A DNA stretch of 64,000 nucleotides from NCBI RefSeq assembly GCF_037975245.1, contig NC_092561.1, positions 13,389,001-13,453,000 on the forward strand, written 5' to 3'. Below the pieces are notes generated by a model. The model was not told the DNA's origin and searched no databases. It saw only the letters and a list, made by a program, of their open reading frames with translations. Source of the DNA: Apostichopus japonicus. Its lineage: Eukaryota > Echinodermata > Holothuroidea > Aspidochirotida > Stichopodidae. Positions within the stretch are counted from its first letter, which is position 1. The number at the start of each line of letters is the position of its first letter. Positions 25,836-38,529 of the stretch are shown piece by piece. Made by a program: the position numbers and the translations under genes.

Positions 25836-26012
25836 GCTCAGTTAAAGCAACTGAGTAATCATTTCTCTGATTTTTGATAAGATTTTATCTTGTTGTCTAA
25901 ACAATTTACTGCAAAATGTCAACTTATGGGGCTAAGTTTTTCCTATGTTGATGGCACTTTTAAGTTTCCGTAGATTAGTATTGAGTTTTTTAATTGTTTA
26001 CCATAGAGACAA

Positions 26013-26049
<37 letters not shown>

Positions 26050-26103
26050 TGAACTTACTTGAAGCTAGCGAACAGGGTAAACCATCCAATAGCATAGTTA
26101 GTA

Positions 26104-26215
26104 TGGGCGTCAATCCAGGGGGTGGGGGACGGGGGACACGTCCCCCCACATTTCGATGGGTGGGGAAAACAATATCAAATGTTCCCCCCACTCATTTGGA
26201 AAAAGAGTAGTGTCT
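26104..26215. repeat. G/C-rich hAT-like repeat edge
   Basis: GGGCGTCAATCCAGGGGGTG, then GGGGGACACGTCCCCCCAC and ATTTCGATGGGTGGGG. It has the GGGGG...CCCCC hairpin seen in the other hAT MITEs here. It lies immediately upstream of a hAT transposase remnant and may be its left end. Confidence 0.4.
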
Positions 26216-26279
26216 ATTTGGTTAGGGCTTACACATCTCATGATTCATATTATCGAATATCACTCAATGTTGCTGAAAG

Positions 26280-26669
26280 GAGATCTCGTGAGTTGGTACC
26301 CTGAGCTCTCCGACAATCTTAAGTTTAGTCTTTCTTTCGAGGCCAGTTCCAGTCGTCGTGGTTGAAGGGTGTAGACAAATATTCAAGTCGATGAATCCAG
26401 CGGTACGGGCTATGTTTGGTGAAGTCGAAGCTCTCTTGCGGTTGCTCCTTTTCTCCTCCGCCTGTTCGACGGAAGAGAGAGACTTTTTTAGTGCTTTGAG
26501 GCGTTTGAAGACATGGCTGCGGAGCACCATGACTCAACAGAGGCTGAACCTTGTGATGTTGTGCCATATTCACCGCGAACGGCTAGCCCAGTTGAAGCCT
26601 GAGGAGTTAGCAGAGAAGTTCGTTGGTTCCTTGGATTACAGACGCCGCATCTTCAGGCGATTCCAGTAG
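26280..26669 (+). pseudogene. hAT transposase C-terminal (dimerisation) fragment
   Basis: The frame from about 26358 encodes MNPAVRAMFGEVEALLRLLL, then STEERDFFSALRRLKTWLRS and TMTQQRLNLVMLCHIHRERL. This is the hAT C-terminal dimerisation region (family pattern: ERSFSALRRLKT.LRSTM...RL..L). A preceding frame encodes SWYPELSDNLKFSLSF and needs a frame change at about 26350 to join. The catalytic N-terminal part is absent. It ends at a natural stop (26669), so this is the 3' remnant of an autonomous hAT copy. Confidence 0.8.
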
Positions 26670-26971
26670 AAAACTAGTGCGCTCCGTCAATAACATAAGA
26701 GAAAGCACTTCATAGCTATAGAGCCAAAGCTTGTACATAGTTGTTGTTTAGTTGTAGATGGTGTTTCAAAGACGGTGCCCGTTCCTTAATATTGGGGAAA
26801 TGAAATAGGGAGCATATTTCGTGGCAGCGCATCCCATGTTACCTTGTTGTTGAGTGATACCGGAGTTTACTCCACAGTGAGAACACTGGGTACACGCAGG
26901 CAATTCGCTAGAGGGGGTGTGGGGGTGTCTTACCCCCAAACTTGGTAAAACTGACGATAATTGGAAAATTG

Positions 26972-27006
26972 GAGTGCAACAGTCGGAATTTCCGACCGTC
27001 GCACTC
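26972..27006. repeat. Perfectly nested hairpin
   Basis: The left arm GAGTGCAACAGTCGGAA (26972-26988) and the right arm TTCCGACCGTCGCACTC (26990-27006) pair at 15 of 17 positions around a single T. It follows a G/C-rich repeat edge (GGGGGTGTGGGGGTGTCTTA) and may be the palindromic end of that repeat. Confidence 0.6.
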
Positions 27007-27792
27007 TAGTTTATCTAGGCCTATTCATTTATTCCTGTGATTGTGCAAATTTCGGTCAAAATTGACCTTTAATCTGTCATAATTACTATGTTTTCCTTGC
27101 CACTTTTAGAAACAAAACTTCGTATGATTTTGAATACTAAAAAAGAAAAATACTTAATAGAACTACCGTCATATGCGTAGGAGCCCAATTTAATTGGGGG
27201 GGGGGGGGGGAGGTGTAACGACTTGCCCGAAAAATATAACCCAATTTTTTCGCGCGCTACGCGCACGTTCCACATGTTAATGTGCATAATATATAGACAT
27301 GCATCGGTTTTTACATCGCATGCAAATAACATACAATAATTTTCCGTCTTATTACCGTTCCATATTGGTTAGAATTATTTGGGGAGTCGTTACAATATAA
27401 ATGGTAATATTTATTCCAGCATGATACATCATTCAGGAACGTAGTCAGAAATCTAAGTTGAGACTACGGTCAGTTTAAGGAAGGCACGCTATTTGTGTTC
27501 ATTGTCCTTAAATACTATGAATGATAACATATGTCCGTACTATAGGTTTATATTAGGTAGTTTTAGTTTTGGGGACGAGTTAATAAGATTTCACAGATTT
27601 TGTGCTTTCGTATACCCTACTAATATTTACGGACAACACCATCAACACAGTACTATACTATTATACTAAAATAACTGAAAGAACAACTATTTTGGCAGCC
27701 TGCACGTATCCGATTGCCTAATCAGTACAAACCATACACGTGTTATGCAAAAGAATGATTCACGTCTTCATTAAAGTGACGTTGTCCTTATG

Positions 27793-28120
<328 letters not shown>

Positions 28121-31100
28121 TTTTTTTTTTTTTTTGAAATTTTTATTTGCATCCATCTCTTCTGCACAACATATTAAGTTGAAAAGAAAGAAAAAGTTCG
28201 CTTCATGACACCAAAAGGACATTTCCTTTATCAATAATGCAAAGAATCTCTTAGCAGTTTAATTTCTTTGTGCTTTTTGTTATTGATAAGTATATACATT
28301 TCAACACTCAAGAAAAATGAAAGCTTATGCTTGAAAATATCATAACTTGGAACGCTTTTGTTAATTCTGCAAAGGTAAATATAATATTTGGCATAAAACA
28401 TTGTCAGGCTATACCATTTCATTTTGTTCTCGTAATCATAACCAAAACACACGTGTTCGTACTCAACTTCAACTTTTGAATTAAAGATTTCAAGATATAT
28501 TTTGTTCCAAATATCTCCAACTGCGCTACAGCGCCAGTAAAGGTGGTCTAAAGTTTCAGTAGACTCGCCACAAAAACTGCAACTTGGGTCGTCAATAATT
28601 TTAATTTTACTAAGAAAACTATTTGTAGTAATGATACGATGGATAAACTTGTACTGGAAGCTTCTTAATTTAGTATCTCTAATCTTGCTACAAGAACCAA
28701 AAATTTCACTCCAGTTTAAAGTGGTGCCTTTAAAATCATTGTCCCATTTTAAACAACCACGTGGTTGCTCAATACAACGGCTGTTGAATTTATTATAAGC
28801 ATATTGACAAATCTTAGTAGTACCATATAGTTGCGCTAACATAACCTGCTGACTACATGGTTGCTTCGGCAGCTGTAATGAGTATCTGGATGGTACCCAC
28901 GTACGTGGGATAGAATGTATAATCCCATTCAGCTTAGTAAAGGGGAAGCTTGGACAATTAAATTTAGCAATAAACGCAGTATACGATAGAGGCCTGCCAG
29001 ACATGTCATAAAAATCCCGGACATAAAGCACATTTGAATTAAAACACTTCCTGTACCAAACTACTTCATTATTAATCTTGATAAAACTGTTGTTCCAGAT
29101 AATCTGATCACCGTAATTCGCCACCGGGGTTTCAAAGGTGAGATCGCTCCAAGCACAACAGCAGTTGCGAAGAAACTCGTGTTTAACCTTCTTAAAAATA
29201 TCATTTCCCTTGAAATTACAGCTAAAAAGAAAATCCTTACCAACGTTTTTCAAAAAATAGTCGAAAAGGATTTTCCAATGGCCAAAATTATGATCTGTAT
29301 ATCTTTTAATCCAAGTAATTTTCATACTTTTCATGAAATCATGCACGTTAATCATATTCAAGCCGCCTTCTTCCTGTGGCTGCATTAAAATTTTCCTCTT
29401 TATTTTGTCGCCCTTTCCTCTCCAAATAAAGTTAAACAGTAAACTATTTAGTTCCTTTAGAAATGATTCTGGAGGGTTAGGCAGAACAGAGAAGGGGAAA
29501 ACAAGTTGTGACAGAGCAAAACTCTTTATGATAACAATTTTACCATAGGGAGTCAGATCACGAGGAGACCACATATTTAGGACACTTTTCAAACGTGAAA
29601 GTTTTGGCAAATAGTTTAAGGGAAAGAGGTCACTTCTATTATTCGTAAGTGTAATACCAAGAACCTTAATAGGACCATCTGTAAAGGGAATATTATAAGC
29701 ACTCTGACCATTACCATTGTCATTATTATCGCCGATAGGAAGAATGTTAGACTTTTCGAAGTTGATCTTCAGACCAGAAGCTTGTTTAAACTCTGTTAGT
29801 ATCTCAACAACTCTCTGTAAAGAACGATCGATATTGTCCAGAAAAATAGTTGTGTCATCAGCATACATAGACACTTTAATGTTAACATTGCCTACTGGAA
29901 AACCGACATACATACGGTCAGCTCGTAATTTCAAAGCCAAAATTTCTGCACACAACACAAAAAGGTATGGGCTTAAGGGGCAACCTTGGCGCATCCCCCT
30001 TTTAACAGGAAAAAAGCCAGAGGAAACCCCGTTATTCAAAACGCAAGCCGTACAATTTGCATAAAAGGTCTTAACCCAACGAATAATGCCATCCCCAAAA
30101 TTGAAAAGTTGAAGTGTATGGTACAAAAACTTCCAATTAACACTGTCGAAGGCTTTTTCAAAGTCAACGAAGAGAATGTAACCTGGCACATTTTTATCCT
30201 GTGCATACTGTATAACATCTAGGATCAGTCGAATATTTTCTCCTATATATCGGTTTTTAAGGAAGCCGGTTTGATCATGATGGATAACATGCGGCAAGAC
30301 CTCTTTGAGTCTTGCAGAAATACAAGAAGCAGCAATTTTGTAGTCTACATTTAAAAGTGAGATTGGCCTCCAATTACTAATTTTCTTAATGTCTTTACCA
30401 TCTTTAGGAAGTAAAGTAATAACAGCTCTGCCTTGCTCCGAAGAAAGTTTACTTATCAGATATCCCGAGTTCAGCGACATAACAACGAAAGACTTAATTT
30501 CTGGCCAAAAAAATCTATAAAATTCAGCTGGCAGACCATCGCTGCCAGGCACCTTACCAGAAGCCATACTCTTAAGTGCATTCCAACATTCCTCTTCAGT
30601 TAAGGCACCTTCACAATTATTTCTTGAATCGTCGTTCAAACCCGTAATATGAAGCGACTCAGTAAAAGTATTATCCAAGCAAGCATCATTACAAGTAGCA
30701 TATAAATTTTCGTAAAAAATTCTCTCAACGTTTAGAATTGCGTGGAGATCGGTAAACTCAGTCCCATTGTCATCAACTAGAATTTTAATTGACTTGCGCT
30801 CACTGTTTCGCTTCTCTAAATTTAGAAAGTATTGAGTATTCCGTTCACCTTGTTCAACCCATCTCGCTCTAGAGCGAATAATAATACCATCAATTTTGCC
30901 CTCGTAAATGTCGTCAAGGCTGTGCTTAGCGTTTGAAATTTGTAGTTTAAGGGACGGAGTGGGGTTGAAATTGTATTCAGTTTCTAATGAAACAATACAT
31001 TTTTGTAACGTTTTTTCCCTCTCCCTCACAAGACGAGACTTTTCTTTAGAATATTTCATGGACCAGGAACGAATGAGGAACTTTAAATATTCCCAAAAAT

Positions 31101-32064
31101 GCTGTGGATTAGTTGCATCTAAATCCCATTCTGCCAAGGCACCAGAAACTAACTTACGAATTCCTTCTACGAAATCTGCTTCTTTCAATAGGGAAGTGTA
31201 TAATTTCCAAAATCCCCCGCCTCTCTTAAAAGTCGAAGCACGCATCTTAAAAATTACCGCATTATGATCAGACTGAATGGTCGATCAAGTATAACAGTCG
31301 TTACACAAAGCTAGCAAGTTGGTTGACACCAGAAAAAAATCTAACCTACAACTAAGGCCATCAATAATATTGGAAAACCATGTGAAAAGGTACTTCTTTG
31401 GGTTCCTCTCCCTAAATACATCAACTAAATTAAGTCCCTGTATGCATTCAAAGATTATCTCTCTCGCTCTAAAATTTGTTCTTTTTGTGCCCCCTGTCTT
31501 GTCGAGATCTAGGTCCAGAACTAAGTTAAAATCACCACCCCATATAATGTTTATGCAAGTAAAATTGGACGCTAGACACCTATATATGTTGCTAAAAAAA
31601 GACGGATCGTCCCTATTGGGGGCATAAACATTAACAATAGTATAAACTGTGTCATTAATAACAATATCAATAATAATGTAGCGGCCGTTGCAATCTGACA
31701 AATGCTTAACAACTGCTAGGCTAAGGGAAGGATTAAACAGTATAGCACACCCAGCGCTTCTTACAGATCCACAAGAAAAAAAGGCCTTTCCACCCCATTC
31801 ATTACTCCAAAAACTTGTAGAAGCGTCAATGCAATGTGTTTCTTGAATTAAAGAAATAGAGAACTTTTGGTTATGTAGCCAAGTAAACACCTTACGCCTA
31901 TTTTTTAAATCATTTAAACCACGAGCATTAAAGGTACAAACAGAGATGATGTCATGCATTTTAAGGACTAAAGAAAAACCAAACACAAAACAAACTAAAG
32001 CAAAACACACAGACAAACTATCAAAGACAAAAACAGCAACAACAACAATACAACAACAACAAGA
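28121..32064 (-). mobile_element. Tx1/L1-like non-LTR retrotransposon (LINE) inserted in (TAA)n
   Basis: Minus-strand order: short 5' leader (32064-31960), ORF2 with APE endonuclease and reverse transcriptase (31959-28231), ~95-bp 3' UTR and a 15-A tail (28135-28121). Both ends run directly into long (TAA)n arrays. There is no ORF1, so the copy is 5'-truncated just ahead of ORF2 unless ORF1 lies elsewhere. The nearly intact frame suggests recent insertion. The Tx1 branch of the L1 group contains several target-specific families, so the microsatellite location may not be accidental. Confidence 0.9.
28231..31959 (-). pseudogene. LINE ORF2: APE endonuclease, reverse transcriptase, C-terminal CCHC
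   Basis: The frame spans about 1,242 codons, interrupted by one TGA at 31285-31287 (between NDCYT and STIQSDHNAV), probably CGA to TGA. The N-terminal APE endonuclease shows FNARGLN, SLIQETH, NVYAPNRD, GGDFN and SDHNAVIF, the last being the catalytic Asp-His. The reverse transcriptase shows GSDGLPAEFY, NWRPISLLNVDYKIA, VDFEKAFDSVNW, RGMRQGCPLSPYLF and the YADD box (codon at 29854-29865). The C-terminus has CSFCGESTETLDHLYWRC, a Cys/His finger. All catalytic motifs survive. It would make cDNA at a nicked target (target-primed reverse transcription) if the stop were absent. The Met at 31959 (MHDIISVCTFNARGLN) fits the family's start. Confidence 0.92.
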
Positions 32065-32450
<386 letters not shown>

Positions 32451-32570
32451 TCCCTAATAGTTGCCTTCTCATGATAAGAAAGAAGAAGAAGAGCAATTAA
32501 ATAATAACAAAGAAAAACACTTTTATGAAGATAATTATCAATATTAATTTATTTTTGTCTCCCTTTTTAG

Positions 32571-34525
32571 GTGTTTGATTTGGTTTCATTTATTTGCCAA
32601 CTGTTATCGATCTCAAACGTAATTCCAGTAACTTTGCCAGTTTAATGCCAATTGCAGCCATTGGAACATATGCAGGGATCGTCACCTGTCCAGGCATAGT
32701 AGAGCTATTTCTAAGAAATTACGGACTTCACGCAGCCTTTTGTTTGTTTGGTGTAATGCTATGGAACATTATTCCAAGCGGACTTTTATTAAGTGACAAA
32801 GTAGAGAATGAACATGTTCCACATAAATCGACAGTTAACAGTGTAATCCATAAAGAACAATCTGTTTTAACTATGGCTACTACAACAGAACCAGGATTGG
32901 AACACAAAGGAGGATTGAAACAGACATTACTTCAGGTTCAGAGTTATACTGGTCGGGTATTCACTATCTTTACAGATACGCTATACGCACTCAAGAGATA
33001 CTGTTTTTCATTATATCAAACATGCGCAAATTCATCTCGGAATCTTGGATATTATTTCTGATTCCCTACAGCCAAGAGATAGGTCTTGACAAGACGAGCG
33101 CGGTGATAGTAGGGTCTGTCGGCGGTATGGGAGGCATCATTGGCAGGCTTGTTGCAGCTGTTTCCTTTAGTGAAAAATGTTCCCTACCACTATTAACAAT
33201 GTTTGCTTTATATTACTTTATGATCGCTTTAGTATTTGCAGCATTCGAACGAGTCGGAAACATATTATATCTCAGCGCATGTGCATTCTTGAGCGGTCTT
33301 TTTTATTTCAGCTCACGCTGGCATGATCTCTGGTCTTCTTCTGGAGCTATTTGGACATAAGGACTTCGTTAGAGCGTTTGCAGTTATTGATTTCGGATGT
33401 GGAGTGTTCTCTCTGTTAAGTGGGTATTTAACTGGTGAGTCAGATCTTCAAAATATGATGTGATATCGCTGTGTAGAGCTGTATACAGATTAAAAAGTAT
33501 TCGAAGTTGTTAGATGTGATTGCTGATGTAGTTTCTGGGTATGTTTTTATGACGTTCGTAACATTATGCAAACATTGTGTATGCACTCTATCGCTTAGAA
33601 ATCTATTCTGCGAGGTATGTTGAGGACTCTGTAGTATAGGGAGATAAAACCATCTGAAATTGAAATATTAATGAAAATATATTATTCATTTATCATACGA
33701 GAGGCTTTAGTTAGTTAAATGGAAGATTTCATACTAGTTAACAACTTTTTGTAACAAGTTTGGAAAATTCATGTTATCATGTTACTCCAATTACAACCAA
33801 TTCATGATCCTAAAAAATATGCACCACAAAAAGAGACAATATGCTTTTACAAATTTTACACAAATATTATATATTCAAAGAATAATAATAGTAAGTATTA
33901 ACAGTATAAATATATCCCTTAAGAAGTAAAGATATAAGATATATAAGAGTAAAAAATGAATAAAGTAGTCAAAAGCATCGGCCAAACAAAGTCAATCAAT
34001 AAATTAAATAAACTAAGTTAAACACGGTTAAGACAAATAATCACAAGATCAGTCATTAAAGTACATTATAAAACATGAGTTTCAAGCTGGGATTTGAAAA
34101 AAAAACGTGAGTAAAAGACGAAGTGCCGGGGGCGGGGCGTTCCATAGACATAGTGCATATACATGGAACGCCTTATCACGTCCGTAAAACTTGTATTTAC
34201 TCAATGGTTGGTGAAGGGCCAAGGCTTTTGATCGAAGAATGCGCCAACATGAACGGCGGGTGAACAATTTATTCAAATCAGTCGGTACCTCGCTATGTTG
34301 AATAAAGCAAATTGAAAATGATTCGCTGTTGAATTGGCAGCAGATGTATGAAACGTTTGTGCATCACCTGTATTACTTTCTGATATAACTATTCTCATTT
34401 ATATTATTACAGGAGGCATCTATGATCTTACTGGATCTTTTCAAGCATTGTTCCGTGTCAGCGCTCTGTTCTCGTTTATCAGTGGTGTCATTGTTGTACT
34501 AATAATACTCATGAAAAGGAATTGA
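32571..34525 (+). pseudogene. SLC16 (monocarboxylate-transporter-type) 3' part, damaged paralogue
   Basis: Two exons remain (32571-33434 and 34413-34525) with intact acceptor/donor words and the same phase-1 junctions as the intact gene at 48188-55320. Shared motifs include FASLMPIAAIGTYAGIV, PGIVELFLRNYGLHAAFC, ESWILFLIPYSQEIGLDKT, GGIIGRLVAAVSF and FGCGVFSLLSG, ending GVIVVLIILMKRN. Lesions: a TGA at 32576-32578 where the paralogue has Gly (GVGFG), a frame break at about 32,980-33,020, and another at the six-T run near 33,310. No exon for the first transmembrane helices is found between 15.7 and 32.5 kb, a space filled by transposons. A homopolymer indel could be an assembly error, but the nonsense codon plus the missing 5' end favour a pseudogene. 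Confidence 0.8.
33870..34310 (-). mobile_element. LINE 3' end fragment (CR1/L2/jockey-type) in SLC16 pseudogene intron
   Basis: The minus strand encodes YGRDKAFHVYALCLWNAPPP and ALRLLLTFF; after a one-base slip it reads FFFKSQLETHVL and stops. This is the R.F.V.AP.LWN.LP..LR...FK..LKTHLF tail seen at the C-terminus of many LINE reverse transcriptases. An AT-rich 3' UTR follows to about 33870. Confidence 0.55.
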
Positions 34526-36924
34526 AGAAAGCTAACATCGCTCAAAAACAAACAAAAAACATCGAATATTTTGACAATCAATAGTAATGTGTTTCATAAA
34601 TTGTGAAAATGTCAATTTTGTTCATTGGAACGGTAATCTTTATTATCTAAAATCCTGATACCTTGTTATCTGCTCCATAAAAACTGTATTTTTTATAGTA
34701 TCTTTTTTTAATTAAAAGAGCTTGCAGATTATTCTCTTGAAGTCATATTGGGTGTCAACCGAAATAGTTCCTATAGCGGTTTCCGGTAGAGACGATGAAA
34801 GCCAGGTAAACCTTATTGGTGAAGGTCATTTTTTGCTGTTTAGTATTTGAAACGTCACAATTGTCCACGAAATGGGAATTTGCGAAGTTAGCCAGGTTTG
34901 AAAAATGTTAATCAAATCTGAAGCTACTTTAATTTTCAGTGTTGGCGGTCAGACGTGGCAGTGTAAGCAGTGTATTTTTACAAAACTGTTCTCTGATTGG
35001 CTTGGAAAATAAACGTTGGTGTAAATAGTCAGGGTCAGAAGTGATTAGCTGTTAACATTTTTCTATACATTTGTTATATGTATACATCCAATTGTCGTAG
35101 CGATTTGCACCACTTGGGATGAACATGCGCTTTTAGAATTGGGAAAAACCGTGAACTTATATTTCTGTAATTCCTCAATTGGCATTATGAGTTAAATGTG
35201 TAATATTTCCGATCCGCGTCCATACTAACAACTATTACAATGGCGTTCATCCATTTATCTAGAATCAAAAGGAAACTTAAATCTAAACGGTAAAACGTTT
35301 AGAGGGAAAACAAAATTGTAAAACACGATGATCCCCTGTGCCCCAAGACGCTTGCTACTTTCAGCACCACAACCTCTACCTAACCTGAATCATACTTCAA
35401 ATTCCTTCATTTATTTTACTACAGTATGGGGGATTACAAACCTGTATTTTGTCTCGAGAGTATATATGTTATTCGAATTACATTGAATTAGCGACGTAAC
35501 GATGAATTTGAAGGGAAGGAACATTCACTAGGCTAGTTTGTTTTTATATAGTACATTTTATTTCTTAGCATAACCGTATTACTGCAATAAGATTCGGTTC
35601 CAATATCTTCTTGATAATATCGAACATGATATTTTGAACGCAATGTGCAGTGTGTATCCTCCTTTGGGCTCGTGACTCTACATCTCCGGTGGTCTCCTTC
35701 TCTAAGCCCCCCCCCCTCCCCTCCCCGACATTGCACCTCTTATGCGAAGATATATTATATTATTAAGGGTATTACATTCTTTCAATGTGATTCGTTTACT
35801 TAAAATGCGTGTATATTCAATTGAAACGCCATTTGTAGATATGCATGATGGCTTAGGTTTGTTGATGTATAGGATCATTGGTATAAAACCACTGATATAT
35901 AGTTTAACGTGAAAGTTACCACGAACAGGGGGAAAAAAGAGAAAAAATTGCTAAAATGGATCAAGGAAGCATACACCAGTGGTTACTTACTTATCTATGT
36001 TTATAGGTCCACGTCTACAAACGAACTTTTCCTATTCTAAATGCAATACATATTAATAACTGTATTTCAGAATAGACTTGCACGATTTCTTCTTCAAAAT
36101 TCACCGAGTTTCGACGTTTTTGATGAGGACTAAACAAGAGGTTCTTCTGTTTATGATATAATTATTCATTTACGTAATAAATGCATGTTTCGCATACACT
36201 TTTTTACCACGACTGCCAGTTCAAGACCTTTTGCTCATTTGTGATGAGCTGTTCTCACCTACATCCTTCGTACAGATCGATGAAAAACCTGTCAGTAGTT
36301 AAGTCAGTTAAGCCATTAACTTTTATATCAATCAAATTAATTGCAATTAGTGTGCTTCTCATCAACATGGATATTAGCCAAAATTCCATTCTCATCAATT
36401 AAAAAACACGATATTTACCTGGTACTATGTATTTAAATTTGTGATCAAACCGTTTTCTTTTAAGTGGTATGATAATATGAGAGCTCGCTGTTACTGTCTG
36501 TAGCGTACTTTGTTTAGAATAAACTGTACGTGGAAACATAGGTGTACACACAATCCTGAAGCATTACATTAAGAAAACGGGAAGATAGGGAATATTTTAA
36601 TTAGTGTTTGTTAGTGTTTGTTGAAACAAAGAGGGTAGCTTCAAAAGATTATTGAAAGTTTCACATTTAACAGTATAACGATTGTAGTTTACCCGGCAAC
36701 CGCCACCTCATTAAGGGCTTAAAATGTGAAGAATACAAGGAAAGGTACCATCCCATTTCAGCTTGTTTGAAAGAGTGATAACTCATAAAATTGGTTATTC
36801 TAAATACCGAAGCAAGCTGCTTGGACACCAAACTTAATTCTATCACATTTCGCGCTGTGGAATGCTTTGCGTTATGAGTTATAATTGACAGTTTTGGTAT
36901 CTTTTGGTATCTTCTAGATCTACG
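34526..36924. other. No gene recognised
   Basis: AT-rich, short open frames only (67, 73 and 89 codons) without motifs. There is a C-homopolymer-rich patch near 35706-35728. Confidence 0.4.
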
Positions 36925-37387
36925 TACTTTTGGCAAAAAATATGTATTTTTATAAAATTTAAACTCCTAGTGGCTTTTAAGTTCAAGTAGAGTACGTAAG
37001 TGAAAGCACTCCAATATAATTAGATTCATTCACCAATATTGGGTATCAAATTGCCCAACTAATTGTAACAATCAACAAACACTGAGTAAAAACACTCCAA
37101 TACAATTGTATTCATTAACTAATCTTGGGCCACAAATTGCCCAACTAACTATATTGATTAACCAATAATGGGTAAATAATTTACCCAACTACGTGGTAAA
37201 TGCATTACCCAACTGCTGTTGGGCAAATTTTGCCCAATTTTTGAGCGGTTACATATGTACCCAGTGTTTTTTAAAAGTTGGTCCATATTTTTATCCAACT
37301 TTTTAAGAGTGTAGACCTACCTACGTTTGGGAAAAATATGTATTTTTACCAAATTTAAACTTCTAGTGGCTTTTAAATTCAAGTAGA
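36925..37387. mobile_element. Short TTGGGCAA-type element within a duplicated flank
   Basis: The core (about 37005-37313) carries TTGGGTATCAAATTGCCCAAC, GTTGGGCAAATTTTGCCCAA and the end TTTTTAAGAGTGTAG, matching the termini and subterminal arrays of the 20088-25015 element. A ~93-bp piece is tandemly repeated inside (from 37008 and 37086). The core is bracketed by diverged ~63-bp direct repeats (36925-36990 and 37325-37387, both ending TTCAAGTAG). Confidence 0.55.
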
Positions 37388-38529
37388 TGAACGTACTACT
37401 ATGAATGTTGATTACTTTTTGTCATATTAAGTTTTCACATACTATCCATGTAATAGAGGCATAGTAAGCATTTGCCAGTCAGAACCAGTTATGGCAGGGG
37501 TTTGGTATCAAAAGTGTTTTTTCATACATGAAAAAAGAAAAGAAAAAAAGATGAAGAAAATTTGCTGTAAGGTAACTTCACCCTATTATTTCACTTTTTG
37601 TGCTCATATGAGTATGTATGTAAGTATGTATGTATGCATTTTAGATCATCCTGCAAGCAGGAACTCGCGAAGAAGCAATCATAGGCTTATCAAAGCCGCA
37701 AGCTGACCGAAGTCAGTCTCTTAGATTTCATATTTAACGTCCGTGATTATTAATTGTCAATTGTCAACAACTCTGTAAATAGACGACATATATTAATCTT
37801 CGAGTGACTCAAACTCTATAGCTATAGCTCTATAACTATAGCTATAACTTCACCCTTACAACTGTTTGTTCTCATGTCAGTTCGTTATTGCTATAACATT
37901 AGCTATACATTTTCAAGTTCTACTTTTAATCATATCTGTCTAAGCCTTGAAGCATTAGGACCTAATGAATAATATATAAATGTATACTAAATTTTTGAGT
38001 CGTTGGCTCCAATTCACAGCGTTCTTTGCCAGACCCTACAAATAAATGATGGAAGCCAAAGTTGTTGTTCTTCTCGATATTTACTTTGCTTATTAACTCT
38101 CTCCACCATGTAACAACTAACAAAAAAGTAAGTTTACTAGGCAAATAAACAAAACCAAATCCCCATTACCGAAAGTCTGATGTTAAACCCACAAGTTCTG
38201 TTTTACCAGACTAAAACAATTATACATTACTCTATCAAGTCGAGTTAAAACGATGCGAGGGATGGCTACAACGTCCCCGCGTACCACAGAACAGGTGCCA
38301 AGATACGGGTTATGACCATCATCTTACCAAGAATTAAAGTAACAACCAACGCTTGGAAAATGTTTCAAATCTGCGCTCTAAAAATTTTCTTTCCACTTGA
38401 CATCACCATGTGAACATCGCATCACAGCCAAACCAAATACCATTGATATTATGTTCCGACCATGACGCATGAAAAGGTTAAGTATTGAATCTCCAGCTAC
38501 CAAGACTAAGGCTCCTTGCCTTCAGAGGA
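37388..38529. other. No gene recognised
   Basis: AT-rich with a short (TATG)n run near 37611-37637 and a CTATAGCTATAG patch near 37815-37845. No supported coding. Confidence 0.4.
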
